From the NCBI GenBank assembly GCA_029964075.1, contig CM057130.1, forward strand, positions 930,001 to 994,000: a DNA stretch of 64,000 nt, given 5' to 3'. A model generated the notes under the pieces. It did not search any database. It saw only the letters and a program-made list of their open reading frames with translations, and was not told the DNA's origin. Source of the stretch: Patiria pectinifera (Eukaryota > Echinodermata > Asteroidea > Valvatida > Asterinidae). Of the stretch, positions 59,260 through 64,000 are shown one piece after another. The position numbers and the translations under genes were made by a program. Each line of letters begins with the position of its first letter. Position 1 is the stretch's first letter.

Positions 59260-60728
59260 ACGGATACCATAGTTGGGGCGTAACAAAACTACATGTGCAC
59301 ACAACATGTTCACGTTGGCGGGCGAAATCTTTGAAAATTAATTTCTCCCGTTTGGAAGACCGTATCTTCGTGCCACTTTCAAGGTTTACTTTCCTCATAA
59401 TGATCCAAGTATGTGTTAAAAATCGTTTTGATGTGTTCATTACTTTCGCTGAAATTGGAAAAAATAGGCCTGGCTACGTGCATCATTGAAAGTTGTAACA
59501 CTGACGTTTGCAATAGCTGTCAATCTTTTCAAGCCTCACGAATATTAATGAGGTTCCTATTATGGTGTGCAGTAAAAAATTTCAGAAAAGCCTCTTTCAC
59601 GAGTTATTAAAGGTACTAGTAGTCCATTATTTGTAATTTGTGCATTGTGTTTGTTTGAAGCAACAAAAGTGCTCAAAATCCAAAGAAGGGTGCTGAACAA
59701 CTAACATGATGAGTTTCAGCTCAGCTTCAGCTTTATATTTCGAGAAAAACAACCTTCTAGGATCTCGATTTCAAATCAAAGTTGCGAATCATGTTTTGAA
59801 TTGGGCCTGATTTCAGCGTCCGAGACACGTTCTCACTGAGCCAATTGCAGCTACGCAATGTCGCGCACTGATTCGACGACGAATTATAGCAACTACGCGC
59901 GCGTGTGCGTCGTGTCTCCGAATAATAAAACATAAGGCTAACGGAAATTTCCAACGGTGCTTCATAAGACGCACCGTTGGAAAGGCCTTCTTTCGTTGAT
60001 TTCTTCAAAATGACAGCTTGCCAGGAAGTATAATGTCACAGGGAGTTTAGTCCACTTACTATCTTTCAACCAAGTATGTTTTTCAACAATAATTACGCGA
60101 GTTACTTTTTGGATAGCTGCAAATATGGACTGTGGTTGATAAATATCAACCTTTTTGCCGGCTTCCATTGGTCGATACCGAGACCCACGCCGAGTGACGC
60201 TAATGAATATATATTGTGTGGCTTGGCCGAAACCGGTCAACCGTAGCGCCTAAGGCGACCAGAGTCGAAATTTTCCCTGAAGATCATTCAAATTGCAACA
60301 CTTGCGTTTGCAACAACATATTAAGCTGAAATTCGGAATATATATAGATGATATGAGTGTTCAACTGCTGGTGAAATAACACTTTTGAGAAACTCCTAGA
60401 AATAGATATAAATACAGAGATTTGGGGAAGTTTTCGAACGATTTCTTCCAGATTTGAAGGTCAGCTTACCAGTAACCAGTATTGACGTTTCGGCATCGAT
60501 GACGGCGATTTTTTCACTGACATGAAGCTAAGAATTTCTTCTTCAGTTAAAATTTAACTTTTCAATCATACTGTGTATATTTTCTGAGAAACACAACGTT
60601 CAAAAGGCCATGTTTTTTTGTGGTGCATGAATTTCACTGCTCTGCTATAGTGTCTAAGTACGTAATCGGATTAGCTTTGCTCAACAACGGCAGACGCTTT
60701 GCCTTAGCAACCACATGACTGTATGCTC
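59260..60728. other. No supported gene; short hairpin at 59949-59983
   Basis: TTTCCAACGGTGC and its inverse GCACCGTTGGAAA lie 9 bp apart. The rest is unassigned sequence. Confidence 0.35.
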
Positions 60729-60934
60729 CAGTCCAGAACGTCTTCTGAATTCTACGGTGGCTCCAATTCGTCACTTCGTTACGCAAGTTTATTTTTTTAC
60801 GCCGTTATATTTATTTGGCCGTTATATTGTCATACTATTGCGTTATATCGCTGTATTTTATGACGTTATCATAACTTGCGTAACGAAGTGACGAATAGGA
60901 GCCACCGTAGAATTCAGAAGACGTTCTGGAGCGT
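60729..60934. mobile_element. Foldback MITE, about 58-bp arms
   Basis: CCAGAACGTCTTCTGAATTC...ACTTCGTTACGCAAGTT is inverted with about three mismatches around an AT-rich core of about 85 bp that repeats CGTTATAT. Confidence 0.85.
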
Positions 60935-61019
60935 GGTGACCGTTTTAGCCGATTTTCGGCTAACTTTGACAGATTTCTTGTTAAAAACGAGTTTGATTAA
61001 ATTTGACTGAAATTTTTTT

Positions 61020-61519
61020 NNNNNNNNNNNNNNNNNNNNNNNNNNNNNNNNNNNNNNNNNNNNNNNNNNNNNNNNNNNNNNNNNNNNNNNNNNNNNNNNN
61101 NNNNNNNNNNNNNNNNNNNNNNNNNNNNNNNNNNNNNNNNNNNNNNNNNNNNNNNNNNNNNNNNNNNNNNNNNNNNNNNNNNNNNNNNNNNNNNNNNNNN
61201 NNNNNNNNNNNNNNNNNNNNNNNNNNNNNNNNNNNNNNNNNNNNNNNNNNNNNNNNNNNNNNNNNNNNNNNNNNNNNNNNNNNNNNNNNNNNNNNNNNNN
61301 NNNNNNNNNNNNNNNNNNNNNNNNNNNNNNNNNNNNNNNNNNNNNNNNNNNNNNNNNNNNNNNNNNNNNNNNNNNNNNNNNNNNNNNNNNNNNNNNNNNN
61401 NNNNNNNNNNNNNNNNNNNNNNNNNNNNNNNNNNNNNNNNNNNNNNNNNNNNNNNNNNNNNNNNNNNNNNNNNNNNNNNNNNNNNNNNNNNNNNNNNNNN
61501 NNNNNNNNNNNNNNNNNNN
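61020..61519. other. Assembly gap (500 N)
   Basis: Exactly 500 Ns; the size is probably a placeholder. Open frames drawn through it are meaningless. Confidence 1.
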
Positions 61520-62205
61520 TATATTTAAATATTTTGGGTCACAAACCAACACATAATGTAAAATAATACCACAAAATCACTACCTTAGAAACGTAAATTT
61601 GCAACCTGGTTTAATCTTTATTTCATCCAGAAAATCAAAAATACCGCGCCAGTAATAAGCCGTACGGACGTGTGATAAATGCAGAAATTGTCACAAGAGG
61701 GAGCTATGCATAAGCAGCGCCTTCTTTAGACATTTGCGCAGGATTTTTGACAAAATTGGTAAGTAACGTATTATATAGTTTCCAACCTAGTTTTTTTTAA
61801 CATGCTTCGTGTATTTTATATAAATTTTGACTGTTTATTATCCTTAAATGTACTGATGTCTGGGTCACGAATGGTTTTAAACCACTGAAGAATGTGCAAT
61901 CAAAAGTACGTTTTTCTCAATCAAAATAGCAGATTGCATCACATAACATTAAACTAAAAGTGAAATGGAATGACCAATGTTTGAACTCGCCCTCTAAAAG
62001 CGAAAAGGAAGTCTTGTAAACGAAAGTGAATGAGCATGAACGAAAGGTGCTGCTCAATCACCTAATTGATTGAACTGAAATGGAATCGAATGCTCTGGTA
62101 GCGAAAATGAAACGCGTGTCACAGCGATTCTCAAATTCAGACGAAAACGAATGACCGATTTTAAATGAATGAACATTTCAGGAAATTTGCAGGGTAAACC
62201 TATAT
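61520..62205. other. No supported gene
   Basis: Contains CACAAGAGGGAGC (CTCF-like) at 61692-61704 and a stretch of GAATGA/GAAAA(C/T)GAATG motifs at 61970-62180. Confidence 0.35.
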
Positions 62206-64000
62206 TTTTCTAGATGCATGGGTGATTGTTGGGTATTATTTTTTTTGGATGCATGTATGAGTGTTTGGTGTTACACTTCTCTGGATGCATGGATGAGTGT
62301 TGGGTGTTACACTTCTCTGCATGCATGGTGTTGGGTGTTATATTTCTCTGGATGCATGGATGAGTGTTGGGTGTTATATTTCTCTGCATGCATGGATGAG
62401 TGTTGGGTGTTATGTTTCTCTGGATGCATAGATGAGTGTTTGATGTTATATTTCTCTGGATGCATGGATGAGTGTTTGGTGTTATATTTCTCTGGATGCA
62501 TGGATGAGTGTTTGATGTTATATTTCTCTGGATGCATAGATGAGTGTTGGGTGTTATATTTCTCTGGATGCATGGATGAGTGTTTGGTGTTATATTTCTC
62601 TGGATGCATAGATGAGTGTTGGGTGTTATATTTCTCTGGATGCATAGATGAGTGTTGGGTGTTATATTTCTCTGGATGCATGGATGAGTGTTTGATGTTA
62701 TATTTCTCTGGATGCATAGATGAGTGTTGGGTGTTATATTTCTCTGGATGCATAGATGAGTGTTGGGTGTTATATTTCTCTGCATGCATAGATGAGTGTT
62801 TGATGTTATATTTCTCTGGATGCATGGATGAGTGTTGGGTGTTATATTTCTCTGCATGCATGGATGAGTGTTGGGTGTTATATTTCTCTGGATGCATGGA
62901 TGAGTGTTGGGTGTTATATTTCTCTGGATGCATGGATGGGTGTTGGGTGTTATATTTCTCTGGATGCATGGATGAGTGTTGGGTGTTATATTTCTCTGCA
63001 TGCATGGATGAGTGTTGGGTGTTATATTTCTCTAGATGCATGGATGAGTGTTGGTTGTTATATTTCTCTGGATGCATGGATGAGTGTTGGGTGTATTTCC
63101 CTGGATGCACGGATTAGTGTAGGTGTTATATTTATCTGGATGCATGGATGAGTGTTTGGTGTTATATTTCTCTGGATGCATGGATGAGTGCTGGGTGTGG
63201 ATGCATGGATGAGTGTTGGGTGTTATATTTCTCTAGATGTATGGATGAGTGTTGGGTGTTGTATTTCTCTAGATTTATGGATGAGTGTTGGGTGTTAAAT
63301 TTCTCTGGATGCATGGATGAGTGTTTGGTGTTATATTTCTCTGGATGCATGGATGAGTGTTTGGTGTTATATTTCTCTGGATGCATGGTTTAGTATTGGG
63401 TGTTACATTCCTCTTGATGCATGGATGGGTGTTGGGTGTTATATTTCCCTGGATGCATGAAAGAGTGTTGGGTGTTATATTTCTCTGCTTGCATGGATGA
63501 GTGTTGGGTGTTATATTTCCCTGGATGCATGGAAGAGTGTTGGGTGTTATATTTCTCTGCTTGCATGGATGAGTGTTTGGTGATATATTTTTCTGGATGC
63601 ATGGATGAGTGTTGGGTGTTATATTTCTCTGGATGCATGGATGAGTGTTGGATGTTATATTTCTCTGGATGCATGGATGAGTGTTGGATGTTATATTTCT
63701 CTACATGCATGGATGAGTGTTTGGTGTTGTATTTCTCTAGATGCATGGATGAGTGTTTGGTGTTATATTTCTCTGGATGCATGGATGAGTGTTTGGTGTT
63801 ATATTTCTCTGGATGCATGGATGAGTGCTGGGTGTTGATTCATGGATGAGTATTGGGTGTTGTATTTCTCTAGATGCATGGATGAGTATTGGGTGTTGTA
63901 TTTCTCTAGATGCATGGATGAGTGTTTGGTGTTATATTTCTCTAGATGTATGGATGAGTGTTTGGTGTTATATTTCTCTGGATGCATGGATGAGTGTTTG
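62206..64000. repeat. 36-bp minisatellite, about 50 copies, runs off the window
   Basis: Unit GATGCATGGATGAGTGTT followed by GGGTGTTATATTTCTCTG. Recurrent variants are TTGGGT/TTTGGT, CATGG/CATAG and CTGGA/CTGCA/CTAGA. The period is 12 codons, so both strands stay open for up to about 299 codons with a 12-residue repeat. Indels near 62325, 63090, 63195 and 63835 break the frames, and variation is not codon-biased, so I call it non-coding. Confidence 0.95.

Noticed and set aside
60914..61566. Long frames across 61020-61519
   Set aside because: They run through 500 Ns.
62218..63117. 299-codon plus-strand frame and 263-267-codon minus-strand frames
   Set aside because: They are produced by a 36-bp repeat in every frame; variants change residues freely and indels break the frames. 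No start context or flanking exons.
62206..64000. CRISPR array
   Set aside because: The repeats are contiguous with no unique spacers, and the genome is eukaryotic.

Overview
This is a eukaryotic, intergenic, very repeat-rich window of about 38-40% GC. It has a five-exon spliced gene with consensus GT/AG introns, a Penelope-like element, non-LTR and LTR retroelement remains, hAT-type and other inverted-repeat DNA elements, tRNA-derived SINE-like sequence, micro- and minisatellites and one 500-N assembly gap. The Penelope GIY-YIG domain, the TACATGTA-rich background and the DNA-element types fit an invertebrate, most likely a marine deuterostome (echinoderm, amphioxus or hemichordate). I cannot name the species from sequence alone. 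No bacterial-style operons are present, and most open frames are by-products of repeats.

The one gene I can reconstruct completely is on the minus strand, 17378 to 15036. It has five coding exons (58, 90, 122, 129 and 99 nt) with compatible phases and encodes a 165-residue precursor: a signal peptide, a short spacer and one saposin-B-type domain. A TATA box lies about 105 bp upstream of the ATG.

Layout. 1-821: right half of a foldback element whose fuller copy is at 55958-58342. 876-4750: a 1.7-2.2 kb tandem duplication, each half carrying a TIR element. 4791-5482: a MITE. 5915-8132: a 2.2 kb solo-LTR-like element with a 5-bp target duplication, containing a 23-bp minisatellite. 8781-9823: an inverted-repeat element. 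10439-13200: alternating A (462 bp) and B (about 420 bp) repeats. 13502-13726: a small MITE. 15036-17487: the saposin-like gene. 19151-21434: MITEs and a long hairpin. 22351-23740: a truncated Penelope-like element with inverted terminal repeats, carrying its own nested tRNA-Ser-like insertion. 24660-40960: five tandem copies of a 3.7-3.9 kb unit. 41398-43860: an array rich in TGACGTCA, split by a 1342-bp solo LTR. 44062-46766: a CR1/Jockey-like reverse transcriptase, disrupted by a TA-flanked MITE and a compound hAT element with an 8-bp target duplication. 47325-49725: endonuclease and gag remnants and foldbacks. 52109-52516: a 42-bp minisatellite. 53838-55957: A/B repeats again. 58380-59250: a 148-bp array. 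60729-60934: a foldback. 61020-61519: Ns. 62206-64000: a 36-bp minisatellite running off the end.

The loci other than the saposin-like gene are transposable-element history and not a pathway. Nested insertions give a relative chronology, and several families occur more than once in the window.
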